This document shows, piece after piece, positions 35,822 through 44,943 of a stretch of 64,000 nucleotides of DNA. This stretch comes from Streptomyces rugosispiralis (GTDB lineage: Bacteria; Actinomycetota; Actinomycetes; Streptomycetales; Streptomycetaceae), in contig NZ_JANIAA010000009.1 in the NCBI RefSeq assembly GCF_024505145.1, positions 225,647 through 289,646 of the forward strand, read 5' to 3'. The translations under genes were made by a program, and so were the position numbers. Within the stretch, counting starts at the first letter, position 1. The number at the start of each line of letters is the position of its first letter. The notes under the pieces are model-generated. The model was given only the letters and a program-made list of their open reading frames with translations, did not search any database and was not told the DNA's origin.

Positions 35822-37465
35822 GTGAACGACCCCACCCCCGCCCAGGCCCCCGAAGGCCGTACCGTCCTGCTGCGCGGAGGTGAGGTCCACAGCCCCGCCG
35901 ATCCGTTCGCGACCGCGATGGTCGTCGAGCGCGGCACCATCGCCTGGGTCGGCTCCGAAGGGGCCGCGGACGGCTTCGCGGACGGTGTGGACGAGATCAT
36001 CCAGCTGGACGGGGCGCTGGTGACGCCCGCCTTCACCGATGCGCATGTGCACACCACCGCGACCGGGCTCGCCCTCACCGGACTCGACCTCACCGGCGCC
36101 CGTACGCTCGCCGACGCGCTGGAGCGGGTGCGCGCCCACGCCGCCGCCCACCCCGCCGACCGGGTGCTGCTCGGCCATGGCTGGGACGCCGCCCGCTGGC
36201 CCGAGGGACGGCCGCCCTCCCGGGCCGAACTCGATCAGGCGACCGGCGGCCGCCCCCTCTATCTCACCCGCATCGATGTGCACTCCGCCGTCGTCACCGC
36301 CGCGCTCCTCGACCTCGTCCCCGGCGTGTCGGACCTGGCCGGGTACCACCCCGACACGCCGCTGACCGGCGCCGCCCACCACGCCGTACGCGCCGCCGCC
36401 CACGCGGTCATCACCGAGCGGCAGCGCGCCGACGCCCAGCGGGCCGCCCTCGCCCGCGCCGCCTCGCTCGGCATCGGCACCCTCCACGAATGCGCCGGGC
36501 CCGACATCTCCTCCGAGGACGACCTCGCCGGGCTGCTGAAGCTCGTCGCCGAAGAGCCAGGGCCGCGGGTGTACGGCTACTGGGCCGAGGCCGCGAGCAG
36601 CGCCGCCGACCTGGACAAGGTGCGCGAACTCGGGGCCGTCGGCGCGGCGGGCGACCTCTTCGTCGACGGGGCGCTCGGCTCGCACACGGCGTGTCTCCAC
36701 CAGCCCTACGCCGACACGCCGCACAGCGGCACCGCCTACCTGGACGCGGCGGCCGTCGCCGCCCATGTCACCGCCTGCGCCGAGGCCGGGATCCAGGCGG
36801 GTTTCCACGCCATCGGCGACGCCGCCGTCACGGCCGTCGTCGAGGGCGTACGGGCCGCCGCCGACAAGGTCGGACTCGCCCGCGTGCGCGCCGCCCGCCA
36901 CCGCGTCGAACACGCCGAGATGCTCACCCCCGAGACCGTCGCGGCCTTTGCCGACCTCGGCCTCACCGCCTCCGTCCAGCCCGCCTTCGACGCCCTGTGG
37001 GGCGGCGCGGACGGCATGTACGCCCAGCGGCTCGGCCCCGAGCGGGCCCGCACCCTCAACCCGTACGCGGCGCTGCTGCGCGCCGGAGTGCCCCTGGCGC
37101 TCGGCTCCGACAGCCCCGTCACCCCGCTCGACCCCTGGGGCACCGTGCGCGCCGCCGCCTTCCACCGCACCCCGGAGCACCGGATCTCCGTCCGCGCCGC
37201 CTTCACCGCCCACACCCGCGGCGGCTGGCGGGCCATCGGACGGGACGACGCGGGCGTCCTGGCGCCCGGCGCGCCCGCCGACTACGCGATCTGGCGGACC
37301 GGTGAGCTCATCGTGCAGGTGCCCGACACGCGGGTCGCCGGCTGGTCCACCGACCCCCGCTCCGGCACCCCGGGTCTGCCCGATCTCACCCCCGGCGGTC
37401 AACTGCCCGTCTGTGTGCGCACGGTGGTGGGTGGACGCACCGTTCACCTCCGGCCGGACGAGTGA
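35822..37465 (+). CDS. YtcJ-like metal-dependent amidohydrolase
   Basis: A 547-residue amidohydrolase_3 family member. Metal-site motifs are FTDAHVHTTATG, GHGWDAARW, FHAIGDAAV, RHRVEHAEM and LGSDSPVTPLDP in the usual order, and the beta-sandwich domain is split between both ends. Relatives hydrolyse cyclic or N-acyl amides and some have exoenzyme-like activity; the substrate is not known. GTG 35822 is chosen over a TTG 30 bp upstream because GAGG lies just before it and the domain begins there. It forms an operon with the Lrp gene. Confidence 0.88.
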   Translation: MNDPTPAQAPEGRTVLLRGGEVHSPADPFATAMVVERGTIAWVGSEGAADGFADGVDEIIQLDGALVTPAFTDAHVHTTATGLALTGLDLTGARTLADALERVRAHAAAHPADRVLLGHGWDAARWPEGRPPSRAELDQATGGRPLYLTRIDVHSAVVTAALLDLVPGVSDLAGYHPDTPLTGAAHHAVRAAAHAVITERQRADAQRAALARAASLGIGTLHECAGPDISSEDDLAGLLKLVAEEPGPRVYGYWAEAASSAADLDKVRELGAVGAAGDLFVDGALGSHTACLHQPYADTPHSGTAYLDAAAVAAHVTACAEAGIQAGFHAIGDAAVTAVVEGVRAAADKVGLARVRAARHRVEHAEMLTPETVAAFADLGLTASVQPAFDALWGGADGMYAQRLGPERARTLNPYAALLRAGVPLALGSDSPVTPLDPWGTVRAAAFHRTPEHRISVRAAFTAHTRGGWRAIGRDDAGVLAPGAPADYAIWRTGELIVQVPDTRVAGWSTDPRSGTPGLPDLTPGGQLPVCVRTVVGGRTVHLRPDE

Positions 37466-38043
37466 CGCGCGGGCGCCCGGTACCGCCGAACGATGAGCCC
37501 CCGGCCTGTCGTGGCATCTGAACACCGTCCGTACTGACCTGGTCATTTGAGGAAACGGCGCAGGTCATGCGGCTGTTGACAGGGTGCGGTCGGTGGCCGG
37601 TAGGTTCGGCCTCGTCCACCACAGGACGCCCGACCGGGGAATCTTCACGAAGTCGTCGAACGCCGCTGGGCCAGAGGGAGACGCGCCACCGCGGTGCGTC
37701 ACCACTGGGAGCCAGGTCCAGTGCACGGGGGCGAGGGAGGGATCGCCGGGTCGGCAGGTGCGACCCGGGAGGGGCCCGGACGCTCAGTAGACAACGGCTC
37801 TCGGTCGATCCGCAGCCAGCGGGTCCCAGGTCGGCCCGAAGGGCGTCGGGCCCCCACTCCGCACGCGCACACCGGCGGACCGCCCCCCGACGCGGGGGCG
37901 GGGCCGCCGCCGGGCGAGGGAACCCCCGCCATGGCCGAAGCGTTTCTCTACCCCGAGGTCACAATCCGCACCTCGGGACCACTTCCGCGCGCCCGCGTTA
38001 TACGGTCACCTCACCACAGCACGACCTGTAGGAAGGCCGCACC
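37466..38043 (+). other. promoter and long leader of lnt
   Basis: No gene with good codon bias was found in these 578 bp. TTGACA (37576-37581) and TAGGTT (37601-37606) are a strong -35/-10 pair with a 19-bp spacer. If used, the lnt-ppm1 transcript has a leader of about 430 nt that is rich in potential stems (for example CCCCCCGACGCGGGGGCGGGG near 37886). I did not recognise a known riboswitch. A shorter transcript could start near 38000, where GTTATAC occurs. Confidence 0.5.
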
Positions 38044-40047
38044 GTGCCATCGGGTTCCGACACCACCGCCGAAGCCGCCCCCACCGGGCCGGACGCAGAC
38101 CGACCGGGTCAGCGGACGACCGGCTCCGCCGCCACGCCGCCCACCGGCGGCGACGAGGGCGGTGACGCCGTGGAGGGCGGTGATCCCGTCGAGGGCCGTG
38201 ACCCCGTCGAGGGCCGTGACGCCGTGGCGGGCCGTGACGCCGTCGAGAGCGGCGAACCCGGCGCGACCGCGTCCGCGGCGTCCGGGTCCGCCTCCGCCTC
38301 CGCCGAGTCCGGGACCGGGTCCGCCTCCGCCGAGTCCGAGTCCGGGACCTCCGCTGCCGAGCCCGGGACCGGGACCGACTCCGTCTCCGCCGCGTCCGGG
38401 ACCTCCGCTGCCGAGCCCGGGTCCGGGACCCCGCCCGCGTCCGCGCCGTCCGCCGGAGAGCGGCGGCCCGGCCGGCTGCGCCGCCTCGGGCTGCTCGCCC
38501 GCCGCGAGGCGCGGCGCAGCGCGCTCGCGGCGGTCAGCGGGCTCGCGCTCGGCCTCGCCTTCCCGCCGTTCGGGGTCTGGCCGCTGTCCCTGGTGGCCGT
38601 CGCCGCCCTGGCCCTGCTCACCCACGGCCGGACCGCCCGCCAGGGTGCCTGGACCGGCTTCGCCTTCGGGCTGCCGTTCTTCCTGCTGCTGCTGAAGTGG
38701 CTCAGCGTGGTGGGCTGGGACGCGGTGGTGGGCCTGTCCGTCATCGAGGCGGCCTTCCTCGCCCTGATGGGGGCCGGCCTGGCCCTGGTCTCCCGGCTGC
38801 CCGTACCGGCCCTGTGGCCGCTGTGGACGGCCTGTCTGTGGGTCGCCGAGGAGTGGGCCCGCGACCGGGTGCCGTTCGGCGGCTTCCCCTGGGGCCGGCT
38901 GGCCTTCGCCAACACCGGCTCGCCCTACACCCCGCTCGCCGCGCTCGGCGGCGCCCCGCTGGTCACCTTCGGCGTCGCCCTGACGGGCGGAGCGCTCGCC
39001 GGTGCCGCGCTCGCCCTGTGCCGGCTGCGCGGCGCCGGGGGCTTCTCGCCGCGCCGCGCCCTGCCCGCCGCCGGGGCCGGGGCCGTCGCGGTCGCCGTGA
39101 CGGCCGCCGGATTCGCGGTGCCCGTCCCCACCGCCGCCGACGACTCGGTCGACATCGCGGTCGTCCAGGGCAATGTGCAGCAGCCCGGTATGGACTTCCT
39201 GGGCCGCCCCATGATGATCCTCGACAACCATGTGAAGGCGACCCTGAACCTGGCGAAGGACGTCAAGGCGGGCCGGATCGCCAAGCCCGATCTCGTCATA
39301 TGGCCGGAAAACGCCTCCGACCTCGATCCCTTCCAGTATCGGGAGGCATACGCCCGGATCGACGAGGCCGTGAAGTCGATCGGCGTTCCGGTGCTGGTCG
39401 GCGCCCTGGTCGACCATCCGACCAAACAGGGCTATGTGGAGAACCAGGGCATCGTCTGGGACCCGAAGAGCGGCCCCGGCGCCTCGTACACCAAGCAGCA
39501 CCCGGTGCCCTTCGGCGAGTACGTCCCCTTCCGTCAGGAGCTCAGCAAGATCATCACCCGGCTGCAGCGGGTGCCCCGCGACTTCTACCCCGGCGACCAC
39601 ACCGGTGTGCTGAACGTTGGCCCGGCGCGGCTCGGCGATGTGATCTGCTTCGAGGTCGCCTACGACGAGATCGTGCGCGACACGGTCAACGCGGGCGCTC
39701 GGGCGATCGTCGTCCAGACCAACAACGCCACCTATGGGCGCAGCGGCCAGCCCGAGCAGCAACTGGTCATGTCCAAGCTCAGGGCGATCGAACACGGTCG
39801 GCCGGTGATCACCGCGGCCACCAGCGGGATCAGTGCCGTGGTCTCCCCGGATGGCACGATCGAGCAACGGACGAAAGAATTCACGCAAGATGTGTTCACC
39901 GCGCGCATCCCGCTGCGTGACGGCAAGACCCTGGCCGACCGCGTCGGTGCGATCCCCGAGTGGGTGCTCGCTATGGTGGGCGTTCTGTCCTGCGCGGCCG
40001 CGATCATGATCGGCCGTCGGGGACGTACGGACGAGAAGGGGCAGTAG
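38044..40047 (+). CDS. lnt: apolipoprotein N-acyltransferase with long N-terminal tail
   Basis: A 667-residue membrane enzyme that N-acylates the cysteine of lipoproteins. The first 140 residues are a disordered acidic tail of repeats (DPVEGRDAV-type and SGTSAAEPG-type). Then come about seven membrane helices and a nitrilase-like domain with the catalytic set: Glu in LVIWPENASD, Lys in YTKQHPVPFGEY and Cys in VICFEVAYDE. A final helix ends the protein. Start GTG 38044 follows AGGAAGG. The gene sits two bases from ppm1; in mycobacteria the two are fused in one protein, so coupling is expected. The tail is much longer than usual for the family. Confidence 0.92.
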   Translation: MPSGSDTTAEAAPTGPDADRPGQRTTGSAATPPTGGDEGGDAVEGGDPVEGRDPVEGRDAVAGRDAVESGEPGATASAASGSASASAESGTGSASAESESGTSAAEPGTGTDSVSAASGTSAAEPGSGTPPASAPSAGERRPGRLRRLGLLARREARRSALAAVSGLALGLAFPPFGVWPLSLVAVAALALLTHGRTARQGAWTGFAFGLPFFLLLLKWLSVVGWDAVVGLSVIEAAFLALMGAGLALVSRLPVPALWPLWTACLWVAEEWARDRVPFGGFPWGRLAFANTGSPYTPLAALGGAPLVTFGVALTGGALAGAALALCRLRGAGGFSPRRALPAAGAGAVAVAVTAAGFAVPVPTAADDSVDIAVVQGNVQQPGMDFLGRPMMILDNHVKATLNLAKDVKAGRIAKPDLVIWPENASDLDPFQYREAYARIDEAVKSIGVPVLVGALVDHPTKQGYVENQGIVWDPKSGPGASYTKQHPVPFGEYVPFRQELSKIITRLQRVPRDFYPGDHTGVLNVGPARLGDVICFEVAYDEIVRDTVNAGARAIVVQTNNATYGRSGQPEQQLVMSKLRAIEHGRPVITAATSGISAVVSPDGTIEQRTKEFTQDVFTARIPLRDGKTLADRVGAIPEWVLAMVGVLSCAAAIMIGRRGRTDEKGQ

Positions 40048-40049
40048 CC

Positions 40050-40937
40050 GTGAGCGACGCACGCGAGGCCGAGGAGCCTGGCACCAAGGCCGACGAGCCG
40101 AGCGCGAAGGCCGAGGAGGCCGGCGCCGAGGCCGAGGAGCCGCGCCGTAGCAACGAGAGCCAGGACGACGGTGGCCGGCGGAAGTACGGTCCGCTCGGCA
40201 CGACCTTGGTGATCATCCCGACCTACAACGAGGCCGAGAACATCAAGCCGATCGTCGCGCGGGTCCGGGAGTCGGTTCCGGACGCGCACATCCTCGTCGC
40301 GGACGACAACAGCCCGGACGGCACGGGCAAGGTCGCCGATGAGCTGGCTGCCGAGGACGACCACGTCAAGGTCCTGCACCGCAAGGGCAAGGAGGGCCTC
40401 GGCGCCGCCTATCTGGCGGGGTTCCGCTGGGGCATCGAGCACGGCTACGGCGTGCTGGTCGAGATGGACGCCGACGGCTCCCACCAGCCCGAGGAGCTGC
40501 CCCGGCTGCTCACCGCGCTCAAGGGCGCGGATCTGGTGATCGGCTCCCGCTGGGTGCCCGGCGGCCGCATCGTCAACTGGCCCAAGTCCCGCGAGTTCAT
40601 CTCCCGGGGCGGCAGCACCTACTCCCGGCTGCTCCTCGACGTCCCGATCCGCGACATGACGGCGGGCTACCGCGCGTTCCGCAAGGAGACGCTCGAGGGC
40701 ATCGGCATGGACGAGGTCGCCTCCCAGGGCTACTGCTTCCAGATCGACCTGGCCTGGCGGGCCATCAAGGCGGGCTTCCACGTCATCGAGGTCCCGGTCA
40801 CCTTCATCGAACGCGAGCGCGGCGAGTCCAAGATGAGCCGCGACATCGTCACGGAGGCGGCCTGGCGGGTCATGTCCTGGGGCGTGGGCTCGCGGGTCAA
40901 CAAGGTGCTGGGCCGCAAGGACGCCAAGGAGTCCTAG
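40050..40937 (+). CDS. ppm1: polyprenol-phosphate mannosyltransferase
   Basis: A 295-residue GT2 enzyme. After a 45-residue acidic Lys/Glu/Ala tail comes the dolichol-phosphate-mannose-synthase domain: VIIPTYNEAENIKPIV, DDNSPDGTG, the metal-binding EMDADGSHQPEELP and GSRWVPGG, then GYCFQIDLAWRA. It makes polyprenyl-phosphate-mannose, the donor for Pmt protein O-mannosylation and glycolipids in actinobacteria. GTG 40050 lies two bases after the lnt stop with AAGGGG upstream. No membrane anchor is present, as in other Streptomyces Ppm1 proteins. Confidence 0.93.
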   Translation: MSDAREAEEPGTKADEPSAKAEEAGAEAEEPRRSNESQDDGGRRKYGPLGTTLVIIPTYNEAENIKPIVARVRESVPDAHILVADDNSPDGTGKVADELAAEDDHVKVLHRKGKEGLGAAYLAGFRWGIEHGYGVLVEMDADGSHQPEELPRLLTALKGADLVIGSRWVPGGRIVNWPKSREFISRGGSTYSRLLLDVPIRDMTAGYRAFRKETLEGIGMDEVASQGYCFQIDLAWRAIKAGFHVIEVPVTFIERERGESKMSRDIVTEAAWRVMSWGVGSRVNKVLGRKDAKES

Positions 40938-41044
40938 ACCACGCCCTCGGAACCCCGGCGGCAGGGCCGCCCTCCGCGCTCGGAGTAGTCCCGCGGGCGA
41001 TGTTCCGCCCCGTACCGGACACTTGAGGCGGAAGGAGGCGGAAC

Positions 41045-41233
41045 ATGGCCAAAGCGACCGCCAAGAGCGGAAAGACGTCGGGGCGCCGCATGGCGGCCCG
41101 CGGGGGCGCCAAGTCGGGCGGCATGGAGACGCGGACCAAGGAGGACCTGTACCGCGAGGCCCAGAAGGCGGGCATCGAGGGCAGGTCCCAGATGTCCAAG
41201 AGCCAGCTGATCTCGGCACTGCGCCACCGCTGA
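41045..41233 (+). CDS. small basic SAP/Rho-N-like protein
   Basis: A 62-residue lysine- and arginine-rich protein. The N-terminal 28 residues are a disordered basic tail. The C-terminal part, TKEDLYREAQKAGIEGRSQM followed by SKSQLISALR, fits the two-helix SAP or Rho N-terminal fold that binds nucleic acid. Such proteins are often annotated as plasmid stabilisation proteins in Streptomyces, without evidence. GGAGGCGG precedes the ATG. Confidence 0.75.
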   Translation: MAKATAKSGKTSGRRMAARGGAKSGGMETRTKEDLYREAQKAGIEGRSQMSKSQLISALRHR

Positions 41234-41244
41234 CCGCCGACCTC

Positions 41245-41267
41245 GGGACCGGGCGCGCCCCGGTCCC
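41245..41267. terminator. bidirectional terminator
   Basis: GGGACCGGG and CCCGGTCCC form a perfect 9-bp stem between the small basic protein gene and the convergent end of the antiporter operon. Confidence 0.75.
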
Positions 41268-41273
41268 GGCGGC

Positions 41274-43088
41274 TCAGCGGACCCCCGGGACGGTCAGCGC
41301 CGTGAGCAGCGCCGTCCCGGCGATCAGCCAGGCGACGTAGTCGCCGATATGCCCGGACTGCAGTCGTCGTACGGGCGCGAGTAGCGCGGCCGTCCCGGTG
41401 TGGACCGGCCGCCGCACCGCCAGTGTGGCCAGGGTGATGGCGAGGGCCGCGGAGAGCAGCCCGAGCAGGATCCCGGTCAGCTGCCAGTGCGGTGGCACAT
41501 GTGCCGGGACGGCCTCGGCATGTCCGTCGAGGACCGTCCGGCGGTAGCCGCCGGTGTCGGTGAACAGCGCCCCGGCCCGGCCCACCGCGGACGCGACGGC
41601 CGGGACCACCCCGAGGGCCAGCGACGCGGCCAGCAGCCCGGCGGGCACCGCCAGCAGTGGCATCGGGATGCGCCCGAGGCGGCCGCCGGTCTCGGGCTCC
41701 TCCTCGCCCGTGGTCTCCGGGCCGCCCTCCTCCTCGTCCCGGGGCCGGCGGCCCACTCCGGCGAAGATCCGCAGCCCGGCGCGCAGCACCGCGCCCCCGG
41801 TCACCGCCGACACCAGGACGTAGAGCGCGGGCAGCCATACGGCGGTGTGCCCCGCGGCCTCCTCGGCGGCGGCCTTGCCGAGCCCGGAGCCGAACGGCGG
41901 CAGCCCGGACAGGGCCAGCCCGCCCACCGCGAACAGCACGCCGACCGCCGGCAGCTCCCGGGCCCGGCCGAACAGCTCGTGCTCGTCCACGGTCGCGTAC
42001 CGGTCCAGCAGCACCCCGGCACAGGCGAAGAGCGCCGCCTTCACACCCGCGTGGCCCAGCACGTACAGCGCCGTGCCCGAGATCCCCTCCGGGGTCAGCA
42101 CGGCCACGCCGATCAGGAACAGCCCGGTGTGGGCCACGGTCGAGAACGCCAGCAGCCGTTTGAGATGGCGCTGCTGCCAGCACATCACCGCGCCCAGCAG
42201 CGCGGTGAGGACGCCCAGCACCAGCAGCGCGCGGGTGAAGTCGGGGTGGGAGAGCCCGCCGGGCCCGGAGAAGACCGTCCAGTAGACCCGGGCGACCCCG
42301 TAGACACCGAGTTCCACCATCACCCCGGACAGCAGCATGCACACCGGTGTCGGCGCGACCGCGTGCGCGTCGGGCAGCCAGAAGTGGAACGGAACGGCGG
42401 CCGCCTTCACCAGCAGACCGGTCGTCACCAGGACGAACGCGGCGAGCACCAGCCCGTCCGGCCCCTCCGTGTCCAGCCTCCGCCCGATCTGGGCGAATCC
42501 CAGCTCCCCGGTGCGCGCGTACAGCAGCGTGATGCCCAGCAAGGTGACGTAGGCGCCGAGGGAGTTCACCACCCCGAAGGCCAGCGCGCCCTGCAGCGGT
42601 TTGGGCTCCTCGACGCGGAAACCGGTCAGCGCGTAGGCGACCACGCCCATCAGCTCGAAGAAGACGAAGGCGTTGAACAGGTCGCCGGTCAGCGCGAAAC
42701 CGCACATGCCCGCCTGGAACACCAGGATCAGCGCCGGGAAGGAGCCGGTGTGACGGCGTGGCGGCTCCTCGAAGTAGCGCCAGGAGTAGACCAGGACGGC
42801 GACGACGAGCAGCGAGACCAGCGCCGCGAGCCCGGCCCCCAGCGGATCGCCGACCAGCACGATGCCCACCCGCTGCCAGCCGCCCACCCACTCCACCGGA
42901 TACCCTCCCGGCCCGGGGTGACCGGCCCGGAACAGCACCAGGAGCGCCGTGGCGGCGGTGGCGGCGGCGAAGGCGCAGCCCACGATGTCGGAGACGAGCC
43001 GGGGCAGCCGCCGTCCGGTGGCCACCAGCACCGCCGCGCCCAGCAGCGGCACCGCCACCACCAGCGGCAGCAGTCGCGCGGTGTCCAC
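41274..43088 (-). CDS. Mrp-type cation/proton antiporter subunit D (NuoL/M-like)
   Basis: A 604-residue membrane protein with about 14 helices of the proton-translocating NuoL/M/N family. It has the broken-helix region FFELMGVVAYALTGFRVEEP, the conserved lysine in LVKAAAVPFHFWLPDAHAVAPTPV and LGHAGVKAALFACAG. The loop near residue 450 is charged (EEEGGPETTGEEEPE). It is the only antiporter-module subunit in this operon: no MrpA N-terminal NuoL-like subunit is present. GTG 43088 lies four bases after the subunit C stop. It is the last gene of the operon. Confidence 0.9.
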   Translation of the reverse strand: MDTARLLPLVVAVPLLGAAVLVATGRRLPRLVSDIVGCAFAAATAATALLVLFRAGHPGPGGYPVEWVGGWQRVGIVLVGDPLGAGLAALVSLLVVAVLVYSWRYFEEPPRRHTGSFPALILVFQAGMCGFALTGDLFNAFVFFELMGVVAYALTGFRVEEPKPLQGALAFGVVNSLGAYVTLLGITLLYARTGELGFAQIGRRLDTEGPDGLVLAAFVLVTTGLLVKAAAVPFHFWLPDAHAVAPTPVCMLLSGVMVELGVYGVARVYWTVFSGPGGLSHPDFTRALLVLGVLTALLGAVMCWQQRHLKRLLAFSTVAHTGLFLIGVAVLTPEGISGTALYVLGHAGVKAALFACAGVLLDRYATVDEHELFGRARELPAVGVLFAVGGLALSGLPPFGSGLGKAAAEEAAGHTAVWLPALYVLVSAVTGGAVLRAGLRIFAGVGRRPRDEEEGGPETTGEEEPETGGRLGRIPMPLLAVPAGLLAASLALGVVPAVASAVGRAGALFTDTGGYRRTVLDGHAEAVPAHVPPHWQLTGILLGLLSAALAITLATLAVRRPVHTGTAALLAPVRRLQSGHIGDYVAWLIAGTALLTALTVPGVR

Positions 43089-43092
43089 CCGG

Positions 43093-43437
43093 TCAGCCCT
43101 TCAGCTCGGACAGGGCGTCCGGGTCGACCGTGCCATGGCGTTTGCGGAGCTGAACGACGAGCGCGAGCAGCAGCGCGGTCACGGTCGCGCCGACCACGAT
43201 GTCGGTGAGGGCGAGCGCCTGGACGACCGGGTCGACCACCCGGCTGTCCGTGGGCGCGTCGGCGAAGACCGGGGCGGTGCCGCCGTTCCGGTAGCCGACG
43301 GCGAGCAGCAGCACATAGGTGGAGGACTGGGTGACGGCCAGGCATCCCACGGCATGGATGAGGTCCCGGCTGGTCACCAGCCCGTACACACCGATCAGAA
43401 AGATCCATCCGGCGACCAGATACGGCAGGACCGTCAC
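43093..43437 (-). CDS. Mrp-type antiporter subunit C (NuoK-like)
   Basis: A 114-residue protein with three membrane helices like NuoK/MnhC, including the DPVVQALALTDIVVGATVTALLLAL helix with the conserved polar residues. Start GTG 43437 overlaps the previous stop by 4 bp (GTGA). Confidence 0.92.
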   Translation of the reverse strand: MTVLPYLVAGWIFLIGVYGLVTSRDLIHAVGCLAVTQSSTYVLLLAVGYRNGGTAPVFADAPTDSRVVDPVVQALALTDIVVGATVTALLLALVVQLRKRHGTVDPDALSELKG

Positions 43438-44234
43438 GCTCGCTCCCTTTCGTCGTCTCCGTTGCCCCCGCTGTCTCGTGTGTCCCGCGGGCTCCCGCCG
43501 CCTTCCCCGGGCTCCTCGATCTCCACCGCCTGGTCCAGGAACCGGGCCAGCAGGACCACGATCCCGCTGGTGACCTCCAGGCCGACGGCCGCGTTGAGCA
43601 CCATCGCCGTGCCGCCGGAGGAGAGGGTCGCGAGGGTGCCGAAGGGCAGCACGTTGGCGAGGAACGCCGACCCCGCGAGGACGGCCGCGAGCCCGGTGAT
43701 CACATAGGCCGCCTCGCCCGCGGCCTCCCCGATCTCGTAGAGGGTCAGCGGGCGGACCCGCTCCAGGGCCCGGTAGTCGGCGGCGATGTAGAGCAGATGC
43801 AGCGCGGTGGCCGCGACCACCCCGCCCTGGAAGCCGCCACCCGGGCTGATCTGGCCGTGCGCGATCACATAGAGGCCCACCAGCAGCGCGAACGGCAGCG
43901 TCAGCAGCGCGAACCGGCGCACCGGGGGATGGACCGTGGCGGGCTCGGGATCCTTACGGTGCTCGTCCCGGGCCTGGCGGAGCAGCACCACGGTGCCGAT
44001 GACGGCCGAGAAGAGGATGCTCTCCTCGCCGAGCGTGTCGAAGGCGCGCAGATCGAAGTTGACGGACGCGATGACATTGGCCGTGTGATGGCTCAGGGCG
44101 GCGTGCACGGCCCGGACGCCGTACGGATGGGGGACGGTGCCGAACGCCGGCAGGTCCAAGCAGGCCGCGGCGAACAGCGCGGCGAACCCGGCGGCGCCCA
44201 CCAGGAAGACCCACAGCCGGACCCGGGGGCTCAT
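43434..44234 (-). CDS. Mrp-type subunit: MbhE-like region fused to MnhB
   Basis: A 266-residue membrane protein. The first 100 residues (FDLRAFDTLGEESILFSAVIG) match the C-terminal tail of MrpA (MbhE region); the rest (YVIAHGQISPGGGFQGGVVAA, LYEIGEAAGEAAYVITG) is MnhB. In classical Mrp operons these parts are split between MrpA and MrpB, so this fusion is what remains when the large NuoL-like part of MrpA is absent. An acidic tail ends the protein. Both ends overlap neighbours by 4 bp. Confidence 0.88.
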   Translation of the reverse strand: MSPRVRLWVFLVGAAGFAALFAAACLDLPAFGTVPHPYGVRAVHAALSHHTANVIASVNFDLRAFDTLGEESILFSAVIGTVVLLRQARDEHRKDPEPATVHPPVRRFALLTLPFALLVGLYVIAHGQISPGGGFQGGVVAATALHLLYIAADYRALERVRPLTLYEIGEAAGEAAYVITGLAAVLAGSAFLANVLPFGTLATLSSGGTAMVLNAAVGLEVTSGIVVLLARFLDQAVEIEEPGEGGGSPRDTRDSGGNGDDERERA

Positions 44235-44512
44235 CGCTCCCGGCCCGCCGGCTTGTCCACGCCGTCGCCGCTCCCCGGGCGGCGCCGCACCTTGCGCACG
44301 GTCAGCAGGATCATCAGGGGCGTCACCGCGGAGCCCACGGCGAGCTGAGAGAGCGCGACGTCCGGCGCCTGGAGGAAGGTGAACAGCAGGGCCAGCGCCA
44401 GCCCGAGGAAGGACAGCACCAGCGCCTGCCGCATCGGGTCCCGGTTGAGCACGGCGGCGGTGGCGGCGCCCGCGACCAGCAGCAGTGCCACGACGATCAG
44501 CACATCGGTCAT
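44231..44512 (-). CDS. Mrp-type DUF4040/MbhD-like subunit
   Basis: A 93-residue protein with three helices. LLFTFLQAPDVALSQLAVGS is the DUF4040 signature that in MrpA follows the NuoL domain; here it is a separate gene. It overlaps both neighbours by 4 bp. Confidence 0.88.
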   Translation of the reverse strand: MTDVLIVVALLLVAGAATAAVLNRDPMRQALVLSFLGLALALLFTFLQAPDVALSQLAVGSAVTPLMILLTVRKVRRRPGSGDGVDKPAGRER

Positions 44513-44943
44513 GCCGTGACGCCCTCCCTCGCGCCGCGGCCGCTGGTCACCACGCTGCCCGCGATCAGCAGCACGCCGATCAGCAGCAGCTTCGCCATGG
44601 CCCGGCCGGGCCCGGTCGCCACGCACAGCGGCAGTACCGTGGCGGGCACCCCGACCAGCGCCGTCCAGCGCACCAGCCGGGAGTCGGGCAGGACGTCCAG
44701 GAAGCGGGCGTAGATCAGCGTTCCGGTGGGCCCGAGCACGCTGACCACGAGCGCCACATCGTTGTACGAGGTCCGGTGGAAGCCCTGCGCGGCCAGCAGC
44801 AGCACCAGACCGGCCAGCAGCGAGGTGAGGTTCTGCCCGATCAGCCGGTCCCCGGGCGAGCCGTAGGCGATCCGCCACAGCACCGGTACGAGCGCGAGCA
44901 GCGGCACCAGCGCCGCCGCCAGCCAGCCGTCCGAGGTGCTCAT
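44509..44943 (-). CDS. Mrp-type subunit F (possibly F-G fusion)
   Basis: A 144-residue protein. The first 90 residues (DRLIGQNLTSLLAGLVLLLA, then VALVVSVLGPTGTLIYARFL) match MnhF. A further pair of helices at the C-terminus is where MnhG would lie, but its PD.Y.RLH motif is not seen. ATG 44943 overlaps the MrpE-like stop by 4 bp. Confidence 0.75.
   Translation of the reverse strand: MSTSDGWLAAALVPLLALVPVLWRIAYGSPGDRLIGQNLTSLLAGLVLLLAAQGFHRTSYNDVALVVSVLGPTGTLIYARFLDVLPDSRLVRWTALVGVPATVLPLCVATGPGRAMAKLLLIGVLLIAGSVVTSGRGAREGVTA

Noticed and set aside
37584..37790. 68-residue frame in the lnt leader
   Set aside because: It overlaps the predicted -10 and lacks a ribosome site and family resemblance.
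37610..38043. Known riboswitch or stable RNA (c-di-AMP, cobalamin, TPP, RNase P)
   Set aside because: I compared remembered core motifs and none matched; covariance searching would be decisive.
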